From the NCBI RefSeq assembly GCF_902833085.1, contig NZ_CADFEB010000005.1:434001-498000 (forward strand): a stretch of 64,000 bases of DNA, written 5' to 3'. The notes below the pieces were generated by a model. The model saw only the letters and a program-made list of their open reading frames with translations, was not told the origin of the DNA and made no database searches. Origin of the DNA: Burkholderia ubonensis. GTDB taxonomy: Bacteria; Pseudomonadota; Gammaproteobacteria; Burkholderiales; Burkholderiaceae. The position numbers and the translations under genes were made by a program. Every line of letters starts with the position of its first letter. Positions within the stretch are counted from its first letter, which is position 1. Positions 1 through 14,267 of this stretch are shown one piece after another.

Positions 1-330
1 CTGCAGGACACCGCGCGGCCGCTCGCCGAGCCGTTGTCGGAGGCCGCGCTCGCGCTGCTCGGCCAGGCCGTCCACGACTGGGTGCCCGGCGCCGCGAAGA
101 TCTCCGCGGCGCTGTCGTGGCAAGGCACGCAGCTGCTGTCGCCGGACGGCCTGCCGGTCGTCGGTCCGACCTCGCATCCGCGCGTGTTCGCCAATTTCGG
201 GCACGGCCCGGCCGGTTGGGGCCTCGCATGCGGGTCTGCTAAAGTGGTGGCGGATTACATCGGCGGCGCTGCGCAGCACTGGCCCGCCGACACGCTCGCC
301 GCGCTGCGCGCCGAGCGCTTCTCGCCCTGA
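1..330 (+). CDS. D-amino acid dehydrogenase-like FAD oxidoreductase, C-terminal part
   Basis: Only the last 109 codons are in the window; the reading frame is open from base 1. The visible part has the C-terminal FAD-binding signature of DadA-type enzymes: 'SPDGLPVVGPT', then 'ANFGHGPAGWGLACGSAK', the segment that closes over the flavin. Members oxidise D-amino acids to 2-oxo acids and pass electrons to the membrane quinone pool. The gene ends 44 bases before nnr on the same strand, so the two may be co-transcribed. The exact substrate cannot be judged without the N-terminal two thirds; other glycine/D-amino-acid oxidases share this tail. Confidence 0.75.
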   Translation: MQDTARPLAEPLSEAALALLGQAVHDWVPGAAKISAALSWQGTQLLSPDGLPVVGPTSHPRVFANFGHGPAGWGLACGSAKVVADYIGGAAQHWPADTLAALRAERFSP

Positions 331-374
331 CCGGCCGCGCGGGCTCGCCCGGCGGCGCCGACCTTCCTGCCGCC

Positions 375-1955
375 ATGACGCTCGCCCGCCCCGCCCGCCC
401 CGCCCGCCCCGCCCATCCCGCCCACCCGCTTCCCGCCCCTGAACCGATCGCGCTGCTGCGCGTCGCCGACCTGCGCGCCGCCGAAACCGCCGCGGCCGCG
501 GCGCTGCCGCCGCACACGCTGATGGCGCGCGCCGGCGCCGCCGCCGCGCGCTGGCTGTCCGAACGCGTGGGCGACGACGACCGCCCCGTCTGGTTCGCGG
601 TCGGCCCCGGCAACAACGGCGGCGACGCGCTCGTCGCAGCGGCGGAACTGCAGCGGCTCGGCGTCGCGACGCACGCGTGGATGCCCGTCGCGGTGAAGCC
701 CGACGACGCGCAATGGGCGCTCGGCGTCGCCCGCGCCGCCGGCGTGCCGGTTTCGGCGGAGCCCCCCGCCTCGCTCGACGGCTACGCATGGGTCGTCGAC
801 GGCCTGTTCGGCATCGGTCTCGGCCGCGCGCTCGACGGCGCGTTCGCGGAGCTCGCCGGGCGCATCGCCGCGCGCGCCCGCAGCGTCGGCCGCGTGCTCG
901 CGCTCGACGTGCCGAGCGGGCTCGACAGCGACACCGGCCGAATCGTCGGCGCGGGCGCCGCGGTCGCCGCGACGCATACGCTGACCTTCATCGGCGCGAA
1001 GCCGGGCCTCTACATGAGCGAGGGACGCGATCTCGCCGGCGAGATCGCCGTCGCGTCGCTCGACGTCCCGCCCCCGGCCGCGCCCGCGGTAACGCTGAAT
1101 GCCCCGGCACGGTTCGCCGCCGCGCTGCCCGTGCGCGCGTTCGCGTCGCACAAGGGCACGTTCGGCAGCCTGGCCGTGATCGGCGGCGACACCGGCATGT
1201 GCGGCGCGCCGATCCTTGCCGCGCGCGCCGCGCTGTTCGCCGGCGCGGGCAAGGTGCACGTCGGCTTCCTGGGCGCCGGCGCGCCGCCTTACGACCCGCC
1301 GTTTCCCGAGCTGATGCTGCATCCGGCCGACGCGCTGGATCTCGACATGATGACCGCGGTCGCGGCCGGTTGCGGCCTCGGTATGCGCGAAGCCGCGGCG
1401 ACGCTCGTGCGCGACGTGCTGGCGCACGCTGCGCCCACGCTGCTCGACGCCGATGCGCTGAACCTGGTCGCCGCGCACGCCGATCTCGCGGCAGCGCTCG
1501 CGGCGCGCGGCGCGCACGGCCGCGCGTGCGTCCTGACCCCGCATCCGCTCGAGGCGGCCCGGCTGCTCGGCTGCGACACCGCGGCCGTGCAGCGCGACCG
1601 CCTCGACGCCGCGCACGCGCTCGCCGCGCGCTTCGCGAGCGTCGTCGTGCTGAAGGGCGCCGGCACCGTGATCGCCGCGCCCGACGGCCGCCTGACGGTC
1701 AATCCGACCGGCAACGCGGCGCTCGCGTCAGGCGGCACCGGCGACGTGCTCGGCGGCCTGATCGGCGCGCTGCTCGCGCAGCGCGTCGACCCGTACGCGG
1801 CCGCGCTCGCGGGCGTCTACCTGCACGGCCTCGCGGCCGACACGCTGGTCGCGAACGGCACGGGCCCGGCCGGCCTGACGGCCGGCGAACTCGCGCCGAC
1901 GGTGCGCACGCTGATCAATCGCCTTTTTTACCCGTCGACGCGCGCGGACACATAA
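375..1955 (+). CDS. nnr: Bifunctional NAD(P)H-hydrate epimerase / ADP-dependent NAD(P)H-hydrate dehydratase
   Basis: 526 aa metabolite-repair enzyme that epimerises and dehydrates damaged NAD(P)H hydrates. The N-terminal YjeF_N epimerase domain (about residues 25-225) has '[13 protein letters not shown]' and '[10 protein letters not shown]'. The C-terminal ribokinase-like dehydratase domain (about 240-515) has '[17 protein letters not shown]', '[13 protein letters not shown]' and the nucleotide-binding '[19 protein letters not shown]'. Length and domain order match the fused bacterial form. The N-terminus holds a short Pro-Ala-Arg/His tandem repeat (see findings). The ATG is the only good start upstream of the conserved domain. 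Cytoplasmic. Confidence 0.93.
   Translation: MTLARPARPARPAHPAHPLPAPEPIALLRVADLRAAETAAAAALPPHTLMARAGAAAARWLSERVGDDDRPVWFAVGPGNNGGDALVAAAELQRLGVATHAWMPVAVKPDDAQWALGVARAAGVPVSAEPPASLDGYAWVVDGLFGIGLGRALDGAFAELAGRIAARARSVGRVLALDVPSGLDSDTGRIVGAGAAVAATHTLTFIGAKPGLYMSEGRDLAGEIAVASLDVPPPAAPAVTLNAPARFAAALPVRAFASHKGTFGSLAVIGGDTGMCGAPILAARAALFAGAGKVHVGFLGAGAPPYDPPFPELMLHPADALDLDMMTAVAAGCGLGMREAAATLVRDVLAHAAPTLLDADALNLVAAHADLAAALAARGAHGRACVLTPHPLEAARLLGCDTAAVQRDRLDAAHALAARFASVVVLKGAGTVIAAPDGRLTVNPTGNAALASGGTGDVLGGLIGALLAQRVDPYAAALAGVYLHGLAADTLVANGTGPAGLTAGELAPTVRTLINRLFYPSTRADT
384..428 (+). repeat. In-frame 9-bp tandem repeat at the nnr N-terminus
   Basis: Five consecutive 9-base units. Three are identical (GCC CGC CCC) and two vary only in the second codon (CAT, CAC). 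They encode an Ala-Arg/His-Pro run just after the start codon. A perfect short tandem repeat of this kind can change copy number by slippage without shifting the frame. Confidence 0.8.
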
Positions 1956-1961
1956 CGCCGC

Positions 1962-1967
1962 TATACT
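1962..1967 (+). promoter_or_regulatory. Candidate -10 element upstream of pgi
   Basis: TATACT lies about 100 bases before the pgi ATG, right after the nnr stop codon. It matches the sigma70 -10 consensus well, but no convincing -35 box is seen at the usual spacing, so this is only a candidate. Confidence 0.3.
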
Positions 1968-2068
1968 GGGTCCCCCGCCGCGCGGCGGGCCACTCGTCCG
2001 CCGGCGGTCCGTTGCCGACTCGCCGGCGCGGCATTCCTCCCTCCGATTCACGCCTCACACGAACCGCC

Positions 2069-3691
<1,623 letters not shown>

Positions 3692-3739
3692 TGCGCAACC
3701 GGCCGCGCGTGCACGCGCAGCCGGGCCGTCGACGATCCA

Positions 3740-4453
3740 TCAGGCGCCGTGCTGCGCCGCACGCGGCGCCACGATCCGCCCCGCGTCGAGCGTCACCGTC
3801 GTCGCGCAGCGGCGCGCGAGCTCCGGATCGTGCGTGACGAGCACGAGCGTCGAGCCGTGCGTGCGATTGAGTTCGAACATCAGGTCGATGACCGCATGAC
3901 CGGTCGCCGCATCGAGGCTGCCCGTCGGCTCGTCGGCGAACAGGATCGACGGCCGGGTGACGAACGCGCGCGCGAGCGCGACGCGCTGCTGCTCGCCGCC
4001 GGACAGCAGCTTCGGATAGTGGGTGATGCGTTCGCCGAGCCCGACCTGCACGAGCAGCGCCCGCGCGCGGTCGGCCGCGTCGCGCGCGCTAACGCCGCCT
4101 TGCAGCTCGAGCGGCAGCATCACGTTTTCGAGCGCGGTCAGATGCGGCATCAGCTGGAACGACTGGAACACGAACCCGACCGCGCCGTTGCGCAGTGCCG
4201 CACGCGCGTCCTCGTCGAGCTGGTCGAGCGGCTGGCCGAGCAGCCGAACCGTGCCGCTCGTCGCGCTGTCCAACCCCGCAAGCAGGCCGAGCAGCGTCGA
4301 TTTGCCGGACCCCGACGCGCCGACGATCGCGAGGCTGCTGCCGGAGCGCACCGTCAGATCGATGCCGTCGAGGATCGTCAGCTCGCCCGTCGCATCGGCG
4401 ACACGCTTGCATACGTGATGGACTTCGATGATCGGATCGCTAATCTTGAGCAT
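3740..4453 (-). CDS. ybbA: YbbA-type ABC transporter ATP-binding protein
   Basis: 237 aa ATPase of the MacB/LolD subfamily. Walker A '[12 protein letters not shown]' is near residue 45, the ABC signature '[15 protein letters not shown]' near 150 and Walker B '[12 protein letters not shown]' just after. The start '[14 protein letters not shown]' aligns with the E. coli YbbA N-terminus; the open frame continues upstream but only with low-complexity sequence. It lies head to head with tesA, the same arrangement as ybbA-tesA in enterobacteria. The membrane partner (YbbP-like) is not next to it here, so the transported substrate is unknown. Confidence 0.88.
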   Translation of the reverse strand: MLKISDPIIEVHHVCKRVADATGELTILDGIDLTVRSGSSLAIVGASGSGKSTLLGLLAGLDSATSGTVRLLGQPLDQLDEDARAALRNGAVGFVFQSFQLMPHLTALENVMLPLELQGGVSARDAADRARALLVQVGLGERITHYPKLLSGGEQQRVALARAFVTRPSILFADEPTGSLDAATGHAVIDLMFELNRTHGSTLVLVTHDPELARRCATTVTLDAGRIVAPRAAQHGA

Positions 4454-5132
4454 GGATACGACAACTCGCAGGAATAGACGCGCGGCACTGGCCGCACTGC
4501 TGAGCGGCGTGCTCGCCGCAACCGCGGCCGGCGTCGCTTGCGCCGCGACGCCGCCGGCCGCCTCGTCGGGCCAGCCGGTGATCGTCGTGCTGGGCGACAG
4601 CCTGTCGGCCGAATACGGGCTGCCGCGTGATACCGGATGGGTCGCGCTGCTGCGGCAACGGCTCGCCACCGAGCGGATCGATTATAGCGTCGCTAACGCG
4701 AGCGTCAGCGGCGACACCACGAGCGGCGGACGCGCCCGCCTGCCCGCCGTCCTCACGCGGCTCAAGCCCGCGATCGTCGTCGTCGAGCTCGGCGCGAACG
4801 ACGCACTGCGCGGCGTGCCGCTCGCGACGACCGAACGCAATCTGCGCGAGATCGTCGCCGACGCGCAGCGCGCGCGCGCGAAGGTCGTGCTGGTCGGCAT
4901 GTTCGTCCCACCCAATTACGGCCCCGACTACACGCAGAAGTTCCATGGCATCTATACGCGGCTGTCGAAGGATCTCGGCGTCCCGCTCGTGCCGTTCCTG
5001 CTGGCAGGCATCGAGAACCGGCCCGACATGTTCCAGGCCGACCAGATCCATCCGACCCGGCAGGCGCAGGGTGTGCTGCTCGACAACGTGTGGCCGTCGC
5101 TGAAGCCGCTGCTCGGCAAACCGCGCGGCTGA
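4452..5132 (+). CDS. tesA: TesA-type arylesterase / acyl-CoA thioesterase I / lysophospholipase
   Basis: 226 aa from this start. It has a signal peptide (twin-arginine-like 'RRNRRAALAALL' then a hydrophobic stretch ending 'GVACA'), so it acts in the periplasm. SGNH-hydrolase blocks are visible: block I 'VLGDSLSAEYGL' with the catalytic Ser, block III 'ELGANDALRG', and block V 'DQIHPTRQ' with Asp and His. An in-frame ATG 24 bases upstream (4428) is possible, but the later ATG gives the cleaner signal peptide. The start codon faces that of ybbA and overlaps it by two bases. Confidence 0.9.
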   Translation: MDTTTRRNRRAALAALLSGVLAATAAGVACAATPPAASSGQPVIVVLGDSLSAEYGLPRDTGWVALLRQRLATERIDYSVANASVSGDTTSGGRARLPAVLTRLKPAIVVVELGANDALRGVPLATTERNLREIVADAQRARAKVVLVGMFVPPNYGPDYTQKFHGIYTRLSKDLGVPLVPFLLAGIENRPDMFQADQIHPTRQAQGVLLDNVWPSLKPLLGKPRG

Positions 5133-5168
5133 ACATGCGCCGCGCCGGCAGCCTGCAGGCGCCCGGCC

Positions 5169-5205
5169 AGCAAAAAGCCCCGCTCGATTGGCGGGGCTTT
5201 TTGCT
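5169..5205. terminator. Bidirectional terminator between tesA and ppiD
   Basis: A perfect 15-bp stem with a 7-base loop; the arms begin AGCAAAAAG and end CTTTTTGCT. A T-run follows the GC stem on either strand, so it can serve both convergent genes. Confidence 0.92.
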
Positions 5206-5221
5206 GTCGACGCGGCGGAGA

Positions 5222-7156
5222 TCAGTTTCCGCCGTCCTGCGCGGCATTCGCGGTCGAACCGTACAGCTTCACCTTCGAACGATCGCGCAGCGCGGCAAGA
5301 TAGGCTTCGCCTTCGCTCTGCGCGTCGACCTGCGCCATCTGCTGCTGCGCGGCCGCGAGCTGCTGCGGATCGACCGCGGAGCCCGGGATCACCGCATTCA
5401 CACGGTAGACCGCATAGCCGTCCGCGCCGAGATCGACGCCGACGTAGGCCGGCAGCGCCTTCGCGTCGACCTTGTAGACCGCGCTCAGCGCCGCGGGCGT
5501 CAGGCCGTGCGACTGCGTGCGCGACAGGGTTGCCGCCGGCGCGAAGCCCGTGGTCGCCTTGGACTTCTGCAGCTCGGCGAGCTTTGCCGCGCCGTCCTTC
5601 TTCGCGAGTTCCGCTGCCTGCTCGGCGATCACCTTCTGGCGCACCGCATCCTTGATCGCGTCGAGCGCGGGCACGGCGGCCGGCTTGTAGTCGGTCACGC
5701 GCGCCGAGATCAGCGTGTTGCTGCCGATGTCGATCGCCTGCGTGTTGTTCCGGTTCTTCACGGAGTCGGTCGCGAACACCGCAGCCAGGAACTTCGCATT
5801 GTTCAGCGGGCTCGTGGGCGGCAGCGCGGGGTTCGGCGTCGACGTGACGGTGGCCGTCTGGATCGTCAGCTTGTACTTGTCCGCGGCCGGCTGCAGGCTC
5901 TTCGCCTTCTCGTAGACGGTCGACGTGAAGCCTTCCGCGTTGTCCGAGAACGCCTTCGACGCATACTGCTGCTTCAGCTCCACGGCGATCGCATCCTTCA
6001 CTTCCGCGAACGGCTTCACGGCCGCCGGCTTCACTTCGGTCGCCTTCAGGATGTGCAAGCCCAGATCCGATTGCACGACGCCGCTCACGTCGCCCTGCTT
6101 CAGCGCGAACGCGGCATCGTCGAACGCCTTGCCGCCCGCCGTCGAGCCGCGCGTGATGAAGCCGAGGTCGCCGCCCTTCGCCGCCGACGGCGCGTCCTGC
6201 GAGCTCTTCTGTGCGATCTGCGCGAACTGGTCCGGATGCGCCTTCACGTCGGCGAGCAGCTGCTCGGCCTTCGCCTTCGCGGCCGCCTTGTCCGCGGCGC
6301 TTGCGTCGCCGGCCACCGCGATGAAGATGTGGCTCACGCGCACCTGCGCTTCGGTGCGGAAATGCGTCGGGTTGTCGTCGTAGAACTTCTTGATGTCCGC
6401 GTCGGTCGGCTGCGCGTTCGCCGCGGCGGCCGCCGGCGAATAGACGAGATACTGGATCGTCGCGGTCTCCGGCGTCGCGAAGCTCTGCTTGTGCGCGTCG
6501 TAATAGGCCGCGAGCTGCGCGTCGGTCGGCTGCACCTTCGACGCGTAGTCGCTCGTCTTCAGCACGAGCGCCTGCACTTCACGCTGCTGCGCAGCGAGTT
6601 CGGACAGCCGCTGCGCGAGGCTCTTCGGCGTGAACGCGCTCGACACGATGCTGGCCGGAATCTGCTGCAGCGCCAGGCTGTAGCGCACGCGCTCCTGGTA
6701 CTGCGTGGGCGTCATGCCCTGGAACGACAGCAGCTGCGCATAGCGCTCGACGTCGATCGAGCCGTCGGGCTTCTTCAGCGACGCGATCATCGGGTCGCTC
6801 AGCAGCGACTCGCGCACCGCGTTGTCGGACGCGGTCAGGTGCAGACGCTGCGTCTCGTCGGCCAGCACGCGCTGCTGGATCAGGCCGTCGAGCACTTCCT
6901 TGCGGTGCTCGGGCGTGTCGAACGACTTCAGGTCGAACTGCGCGCCGAGCGCCTGACGCGCGCGATCGATCTGCTGACGGTACGTTCCGTCGAATTCGAC
7001 TCGCGTGATCTTGTGCCCGTTGACCGCCGCGACGTTCGCGCTTTCATCGAAGAAGCCGCGGAAGCCTTGGATCCCGACGAAACCCAGCCCCGGCAACACG
7101 ATCAGGAGCAGGAGCGCCATCATCAGGCGCTGGTGATTACGGAAGAAATCGAGCAT
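5222..7156 (-). CDS. ppiD: Peptidyl-prolyl cis-trans isomerase PpiD (SurA-like periplasmic chaperone)
   Basis: 644 aa inner-membrane-anchored chaperone for proteins leaving the Sec translocon. It has a short cytoplasmic N-terminus, one membrane segment (about residues 13-33, 'MMALLLLIVLPGLGFVGI'), a SurA_N-like region to about 230, a parvulin PPIase domain at roughly 265-365 ('VRVSHIFIAV', 'DLGFITRGS', 'LHILKATEVKPA') and a second SurA-like C-terminal part. Length matches other PpiD proteins. Two tRNA genes lie between it and lon; in enterobacteria lon-hupB-ppiD is the order, so hupB is missing from this spot. Confidence 0.92.
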   Translation of the reverse strand: MLDFFRNHQRLMMALLLLIVLPGLGFVGIQGFRGFFDESANVAAVNGHKITRVEFDGTYRQQIDRARQALGAQFDLKSFDTPEHRKEVLDGLIQQRVLADETQRLHLTASDNAVRESLLSDPMIASLKKPDGSIDVERYAQLLSFQGMTPTQYQERVRYSLALQQIPASIVSSAFTPKSLAQRLSELAAQQREVQALVLKTSDYASKVQPTDAQLAAYYDAHKQSFATPETATIQYLVYSPAAAAANAQPTDADIKKFYDDNPTHFRTEAQVRVSHIFIAVAGDASAADKAAAKAKAEQLLADVKAHPDQFAQIAQKSSQDAPSAAKGGDLGFITRGSTAGGKAFDDAAFALKQGDVSGVVQSDLGLHILKATEVKPAAVKPFAEVKDAIAVELKQQYASKAFSDNAEGFTSTVYEKAKSLQPAADKYKLTIQTATVTSTPNPALPPTSPLNNAKFLAAVFATDSVKNRNNTQAIDIGSNTLISARVTDYKPAAVPALDAIKDAVRQKVIAEQAAELAKKDGAAKLAELQKSKATTGFAPAATLSRTQSHGLTPAALSAVYKVDAKALPAYVGVDLGADGYAVYRVNAVIPGSAVDPQQLAAAQQQMAQVDAQSEGEAYLAALRDRSKVKLYGSTANAAQDGGN

Positions 7157-7307
7157 GCGTGACGGGGTGTGTATTGGACAAAACGCCCGATATTACAACA
7201 GCGGGCAGGAAAAAAGGCGAAACGGGGGATTCGCGATCGGGCGGACAGGCTCGCCGCCGCGCTGCGAGCCGCGCAATGCGTGCACAAAAAATGGATATAA
7301 AAACAAA

Positions 7308-7332
7308 AATGCCCGCACGAGGCGGGCATTTA
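7308..7332 (-). terminator. Terminator of the tRNA-Val/tRNA-Asp transcript
   Basis: On the minus strand a 9-bp perfect stem (AATGCCCGC with GCGGGCATT, 5-base loop) is followed by TTTTTG, starting a few bases past the 3' CCA of tRNA-Asp. Confidence 0.88.
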
Positions 7333-7338
7333 TTGTCT

Positions 7339-7415
7339 TGGCGGAGCGGACGGGACTCGAACCCGCGACCCCCGGCGTGACAGGCCGGTATTCTAACCGA
7401 CTGAACTACCGCTCC
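7339..7415 (-). tRNA. tRNA-Asp (GTC)
   Basis: 77 nt including an encoded CCA. The acceptor stem is GGAGCGG/CCGCTCC, the anticodon loop carries GTC between CCGGC-type stems, and the T-loop is GGTTCGAGTCC. Confidence 0.97.
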
Positions 7416-7438
7416 TTGGTCTGGCTGAATCGCGAAAC

Positions 7439-7514
7439 TGGTGGGTGCTGAGAGGCTCGAACTCCCGACCTACGCCTTGTAAGGGCGCCGCTCTACCAAC
7501 TGAGCTAAGCACCC
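7439..7514 (-). tRNA. tRNA-Val (TAC)
   Basis: 76 nt including an encoded CCA. The acceptor stem is GGGTGCT/AGCACCC, the anticodon is TAC in the loop CTTACAA, and the T-loop is GTTCGAG. It lies 23 bases upstream of tRNA-Asp and is probably co-transcribed with it. Confidence 0.97.
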
Positions 7515-7654
7515 GTTCCGGATTCAATCTGGCTGCGATCTGCGTTTCGGCATCAACAACCAGCGAGCCCGCTAGTTTAATTCATCCCTCAGAACTTTAC
7601 CAGCCCTGAATCGCGAAATTTTTGCAGCACCGATTTCAATCGGCGCGCCGCGCA

Positions 7655-7684
7655 TAAAAAACCCGCGGACACGCCGCGGGTTTC
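7655..7684 (-). terminator. lon terminator
   Basis: The stem AAACCCGCGG / CCGCGGGTTT with a 5-base loop is followed by TTT on the minus strand, 23 bases beyond the lon stop codon. It separates lon from the tRNA genes. Confidence 0.88.
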
Positions 7685-7706
7685 GTGAACGACCGTCACA
7701 TCAGGC

Positions 7707-10130
<2,424 letters not shown>

Positions 10131-10163
10131 TTCATTTCCCCATGAGTGGAATCAATTGTTCGG

Positions 10164-10192
10164 TAATTGAGGCCGGCGCATCCGATTGCAAG
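10164..10192 (-). promoter_or_regulatory. Candidate sigma32 (heat-shock) promoter of lon
   Basis: On the minus strand CTTGCAA (10192-10186) and CCTCAATTA (10172-10164) are separated by 13 bases. This is close to the RpoH pattern CTTGAA-N13/14-CCCCATnTA. It lies about 35 bases upstream of the lon start. Confidence 0.5.
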
Positions 10193-10265
10193 GCCTCCCA
10201 GCGTGGGAAATATTCGGTAAGAAAGTAACCGCCGCGTGTTGAGTCAGATTACCCACAAGATAAAC

Positions 10266-10305
10266 GAAAAAAAGCCGTTCACGCTTCGATGAACGGCCCT
10301 TTTTT
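10266..10305 (-). terminator. clpX terminator
   Basis: An 8-bp stem (GCCGTTCA/TGAACGGC) with an 8-base loop is flanked by an A-run on one side and a T-run on the other. It lies 25 bases past the clpX stop, before the lon promoter. Confidence 0.88.
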
Positions 10306-10329
10306 GTCTGAACATCGCCGTCAAGCCGG

Positions 10330-11601
<1,272 letters not shown>

Positions 11602-11761
11602 GAATGTATGAGCCTCCGGACAGGTAAATGACATGATACGCCGAATGCTCCGCGCGCCACGACCTAGGGCGCGACCTGAGCCGGCTGGATGCGCTTGCCG
11701 AAGTTGCTCGGGGCGTATCGGGCGTGCCGCCGCCAATGGGGCGGCACCCCACTAAGAAAGA

Positions 11762-12415
11762 TCACGGACGCTTCAACAGCACCTGATCGATCAGCCCGTA
11801 CGCCTTCGCGTCCTCGCTCGACATGAAGTTGTCGCGGTCAGTGTCGCGCGCGATGCGCTCGACATCCTGGCCCGTGTGCTGCGCGAGCAGCTGGTTGAGC
11901 CGCTCCTTCAGGTAGAGGATCTCGCGCGCCTGGATCTCGATGTCCGACGCCTGGCCACGCGCGCCGCCGAGCGGCTGGTGGATCATCACGCGCGAGTTCG
12001 GCAGCGCGAAACGCTTGCCCTTCGCGCCCGATGCGAGCAGGAACGCGCCCATGCTCGCGGCGAGGCCCATGCACAGCGTCGACACGTCCGGCTTGATGAA
12101 CTGCATCGTGTCGTAGATCGCCATGCCGGCCGACACCGAGCCGCCCGGGCTGTTGATGTACAGGCTGATGTCCTTGTCCGGATTCTCGCTCTCGAGGAAC
12201 AGCAGCTGCGCGACCACGAGGTTGGCGGTCTGGTCGTTCACTTCGCCGACCATGAACACCAGGCGCTCCTTCAGGAGACGCGAATAGATGTCGTACGAAC
12301 GCTCGCCGCGGCCGCTCGTTTCGACGACGATCGGAACCAGCCCCAGCGCCTGGGCCTCGAAACCCTGCGGCGCGTTCGAAGCAAGCATGTCCAGCAATTC
12401 AGCGCGAGTGATCAT
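11762..12415 (-). CDS. clpP: ATP-dependent Clp protease proteolytic subunit ClpP
   Basis: 217 aa serine peptidase forming the tetradecameric chamber that works with ClpX or ClpA. The catalytic triad is visible as Ser121 ('[11 protein letters not shown]'), His146 ('MIHQPLGG') and Asp195 ('DTDRDNFMS'). The short N-terminal extension is typical of the processed propeptide. It lies downstream of tig and upstream of clpX in the conserved order. Confidence 0.98.
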   Translation of the reverse strand: MITRAELLDMLASNAPQGFEAQALGLVPIVVETSGRGERSYDIYSRLLKERLVFMVGEVNDQTANLVVAQLLFLESENPDKDISLYINSPGGSVSAGMAIYDTMQFIKPDVSTLCMGLAASMGAFLLASGAKGKRFALPNSRVMIHQPLGGARGQASDIEIQAREILYLKERLNQLLAQHTGQDVERIARDTDRDNFMSSEDAKAYGLIDQVLLKRP

Positions 12416-12500
12416 TCAATGAGCCTTGTTCGAATGGGAAATTGAACGGAAGGAAGCCGCCCGCTCAATCGCCATATTAATGGCAACCGTGCGCCTGACG

Positions 12501-12545
12501 TAAAAACGGCGTGCGGGCCGTCGCTCCGACAGCCGGCACGCCGCT
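12501..12545 (-). terminator. tig terminator / tig-clpP attenuation hairpin
   Basis: On the minus strand the stem CGGCGTGC/GCACGCCG, with a further GC-rich inner region, is followed by TTTTTACG. It starts about 13 bases past the tig stop. Whether it stops all or only part of the transcript before clpP cannot be told from sequence. Confidence 0.75.
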
Positions 12546-12555
12546 AGAGCGACAC

Positions 12556-13902
12556 TTACGCTTGCGCCGATGCGCTCGCGAGTGCCTCGAAGCTCACTTC
12601 CTTGTCCGTCACCTTCGCCTTGCCCAGCACGAAATCGACGACGTTGCTTTCAACGACGAACGCTTCCATCTCGGCGAGGCGCTGCTGGTTCGAATAATAC
12701 CAGCGGACCACTTCCTTCGGGTCTTCGTAGCTCTTCGCGAACTCGTCGACTTCCGCACGGATCTGCTCCGGCTTCGCTTCCAGGCTGTTCGCCTTCACCA
12801 GCTCGGCGAGCACGAGGCCCAGCTTCACGCGGCGCTCGGCCTGCTCGGCGAACATCTCGGCCGGGATCGGCGCGTCCTTCGCGTTCGGCACGCCGCGCTG
12901 CGCGAGGTCCTGGCGCGCCATTTCGACGAGGCGCTGCTGGTCCTGCTCGATCAGCGCCTTCGGCACGTCGAGCTCGGAAATCTTCAGCAGTGCGTCCATC
13001 ACCTGGTTCTTGACGATCGCCTGCGTGCGGCGCTTTGCCTCACGCTCGAGGTTTTCCTTGATCTCGCCGCGCATCTTGGCCAGATCGCCGTCCTCGATGC
13101 CGAGCGACTTCGCGAAGTCGGCGTCGATCTCCGGCAGGTGCGGCCATTCGATCTTCTTCATCGTGACCGTGAACTGGGCCGTCTTGCCGGCCACGTCCTT
13201 GCCGTGATAGTCGTCCGGGAACTTCAGGTCGAATTCGCGCGCTTCGCCGGCCTTCAGGCCCAGCGCGGCCGTTTCGAATTCCGGCAGCATGCGGCCTTCG
13301 CCGAGCACGAACGGGAAGTCTTCCGCGGTGCCGCCCTGGAACGCGACGCCGTCGATCTTGCCGACGAAGTCGACCGTCACGCGGTCGCCGTTCTTGGCTG
13401 CCGTGTCCGCGCCGCCGTCGCCGTGCTCGCCGGCTTCGCCGCGTGCGTGGAAGTGCACGCGCTGCTTGCGCAGGATGTCGAGGGTGCGGTCGATTTCCGC
13501 GTCGCCGATCGACGTCGTCGAGCGCTCGACTTCAGCCGTCGCCAGGTCGCCGATCTTCACTTCCGGATAGACCTCGAACGTCGCGTCGAACGCGTATGCG
13601 TCTTCCGCCTGCTCCTGCTTCGGCGCGAAGCTCGGCTGGCCCGCGACGCGCAGGTTCTCGGCACGGCTGATCGTGAAGAACTCCTGGCCGATCTTGTCGC
13701 TCAGGACTTCCGCCTCGACCTGACCCGCGTATTGCTGCGCGACCATCTTCAGCGGCACCTTGCCCGGGCGGAAACCCGGCATGCGCACGTTCTTCGCGAG
13801 TTTCTGGATACGGGCGTCGATTTCCTTCTGCACCGAGTCTTTCGGCAGGGAAATCGTCACGCGGCGTTCAAGCTTGCCGAGGTTTTCAACAACGTTAGCC
13901 AT
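12556..13902 (-). CDS. tig: Trigger factor, ribosome-associated chaperone and prolyl isomerase
   Basis: 448 aa. The N-terminal ribosome-binding domain carries the signature 'GFRPGKVP' (about residue 45). A central FKBP-type PPIase domain follows (about 165-250; '[14 protein letters not shown]', '[15 protein letters not shown]'), then a helical C-terminal chaperone domain. The start '[15 protein letters not shown]' fits the family; upstream in-frame sequence is low-complexity and rejected. The gene heads the tig-clpP-clpX-lon quality-control block. Confidence 0.97.
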   Translation of the reverse strand: MANVVENLGKLERRVTISLPKDSVQKEIDARIQKLAKNVRMPGFRPGKVPLKMVAQQYAGQVEAEVLSDKIGQEFFTISRAENLRVAGQPSFAPKQEQAEDAYAFDATFEVYPEVKIGDLATAEVERSTTSIGDAEIDRTLDILRKQRVHFHARGEAGEHGDGGADTAAKNGDRVTVDFVGKIDGVAFQGGTAEDFPFVLGEGRMLPEFETAALGLKAGEAREFDLKFPDDYHGKDVAGKTAQFTVTMKKIEWPHLPEIDADFAKSLGIEDGDLAKMRGEIKENLEREAKRRTQAIVKNQVMDALLKISELDVPKALIEQDQQRLVEMARQDLAQRGVPNAKDAPIPAEMFAEQAERRVKLGLVLAELVKANSLEAKPEQIRAEVDEFAKSYEDPKEVVRWYYSNQQRLAEMEAFVVESNVVDFVLGKAKVTDKEVSFEALASASAQA

Positions 13903-14267
13903 GGCTTCAATCGTCCTAAAATTATTCGAGCGAATCGGGTTTTCCTTGCCGTGCCTGCCTGGCGGCGTCATACGCCGCGCCGGGACGCCACGCCATCCTT
14001 GCATGCGCCGGGAGGGCTGGCGCAAGCGGCTCGGAGCACGGCTTTGGCCGGAAGAATCGACTATTCTAGCAAACAATTTTCCCTGCACCGCCAGAACCGG
14101 TCACGCGCATGCGCGGCCGTTGCGCGGCGGCCGCCGATACGCATGGATCGCCGATATGCCGCCGCGCATATCCACGCCCGCCCCCGCATCCTGTAAGCTC
14201 CCTTGAAAGCGCATGCGCCGCCGCACGGCGGCCAATCGTCCGACCAATCACGCCAACCGGAGACACC
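13903..14267. other. Divergent intergenic region, tig / glycerate kinase
   Basis: 365 bases between divergent starts with no gene. It holds an extended -10 candidate for tig (annotated separately). No convincing promoter or ribosome site was made out for the rightward gene beyond the purine-rich 'GGAGACACC' just before its ATG. Confidence 0.6.
14063..14071 (-). promoter_or_regulatory. Extended -10 promoter candidate for tig
   Basis: Minus-strand TGCTAGAAT fits the extended -10 pattern TGnTATAAT. It would start transcription about 150 bases ahead of the tig start codon. No clear -35 box is seen. Confidence 0.4.

Noticed and set aside
12511-14196. Long open frame opposite tig
   Set aside because: Antisense of trigger factor, no recognisable domain.
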